Origin: Tubulanus polymorphus
Lineage: Eukaryota; Nemertea; Palaeonemertea; Tubulaniformes; Tubulanidae
Length of the DNA: 64,000 nucleotides
Assembly (NCBI RefSeq): GCF_964204645.1
Contig: NC_134029.1
Location: 11,708,850 to 11,772,849 of the forward strand
Direction: 5' to 3'
Part shown: in pieces, positions 63,736 to 64,000 of the stretch
Layout: each line of letters begins with the position of its first letter
How positions within the stretch are numbered: position 1 is the first letter of the stretch
Position numbers and translations under genes: made by a program
Notes under the pieces: generated by a model
Told to the model about the DNA's origin: nothing
Database searches by the model: none
Seen by the model: the letters and a program-made list of their open reading frames with translations, nothing else

Positions 63736-64000
63736 AAGAGCCACTGTGAAAATTTTTTTGTCGTTGCTCTAGCCGTACAGAAAATTTATTTAGTATTGCC
63801 CGAATCAGCCACCATACAAAACAGATTTAGACAGTTGATCATTTCATACCTTGTACATGTTTTAAAATACAATGTATCTTTACTTGAAGTGAATGAAACT
63901 TATAAGTGGTTATGATACATCAGCAGCAGAAAAGCACTAGGCTAGTGCATGATGCTGTTTTTTTTTCTTATAAATAACATGTTCCATTCTTTAAATTGTT
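63736..64000. other. no gene seen
   Basis: AT-rich DNA; contains 'atcagccaccatac' (63806-63819), shared with 41754-41767 after the other satellite. Confidence 0.4.

Noticed and set aside
63388-63915. 175-residue plus-strand frame
   Set aside because: Passes through the TTCTCGCGCGAGAA array (NSRARNPNFLNSRARK); a repeat artefact.

Overview
This window is from a eukaryotic, probably marine invertebrate genome. Spliced transposon genes, mollusc-like dispersed repeats and AT-rich non-coding DNA suggest a lophotrochozoan, but I cannot fix the species. I see no convincing host gene. Nearly everything recognisable is mobile DNA, much of it nested.

Layout: 1-2219 holds the gag/protease end of a BEL/Pao LTR retrotransposon on the minus strand. 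2220-16398 is repeat-rich: tandem arrays, a palindromic-satellite element present twice in opposite orientation, and two elements with long terminal inverted repeats (TIRs). 16399-48535 is a Polinton (Maverick) nest. Its core is a complete element, P2, at 20026-37971: 17,946 bp, about 380-bp TIRs, and a perfect 6-bp target duplication AACATG. P2 carries protein-primed family B DNA polymerase, a candidate OB-fold protein, a candidate penton (minor capsid) protein, several conserved small membrane proteins, a major capsid candidate, FtsK/HerA-type packaging ATPase, a chromodomain integrase and an HNH endonuclease. The genes form two convergent blocks, polB to 32314 on plus and HNH to ATPase on minus. 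P2 appears to sit inside an older, reverse-oriented, decayed Polinton. The remains of that copy are 16399-18407 (P1: end, HNH and gene X) and 39715-48535 (P3: broken homologues of the P2 genes). The middle of P3 has been replaced by a 3.8-kb satellite-bearing insert at 40596-44406.

48830-63312 is a chain of almost abutting DNA transposons: an 85-bp MITE, a Mutator-like element with a FLYWCH/MULE transposase, a 4.3-kb element of the MITE's family with a 2.2-kb element inside it, and a 6.5-kb PIF/Harbinger element with a Myb-like gene and a broken DDE transposase. The remainder holds a SINE-like tRNA tail and a CG-rich palindromic array.

The Polinton genes fit a virus-like life cycle of protein-primed replication, packaging into a capsid and integrase-mediated insertion. 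I found no adenovirus-type maturation protease. The least expected feature is the terminal architecture: each P2 end is a 206-bp fold-back (two 97-nt arms, 12-nt loop) followed by a perfect 36-bp palindrome, and the TIR also carries the start codon and first 30 codons of polB. Almost every P2 gene also shares a T-tract plus ATAAATG start signature.
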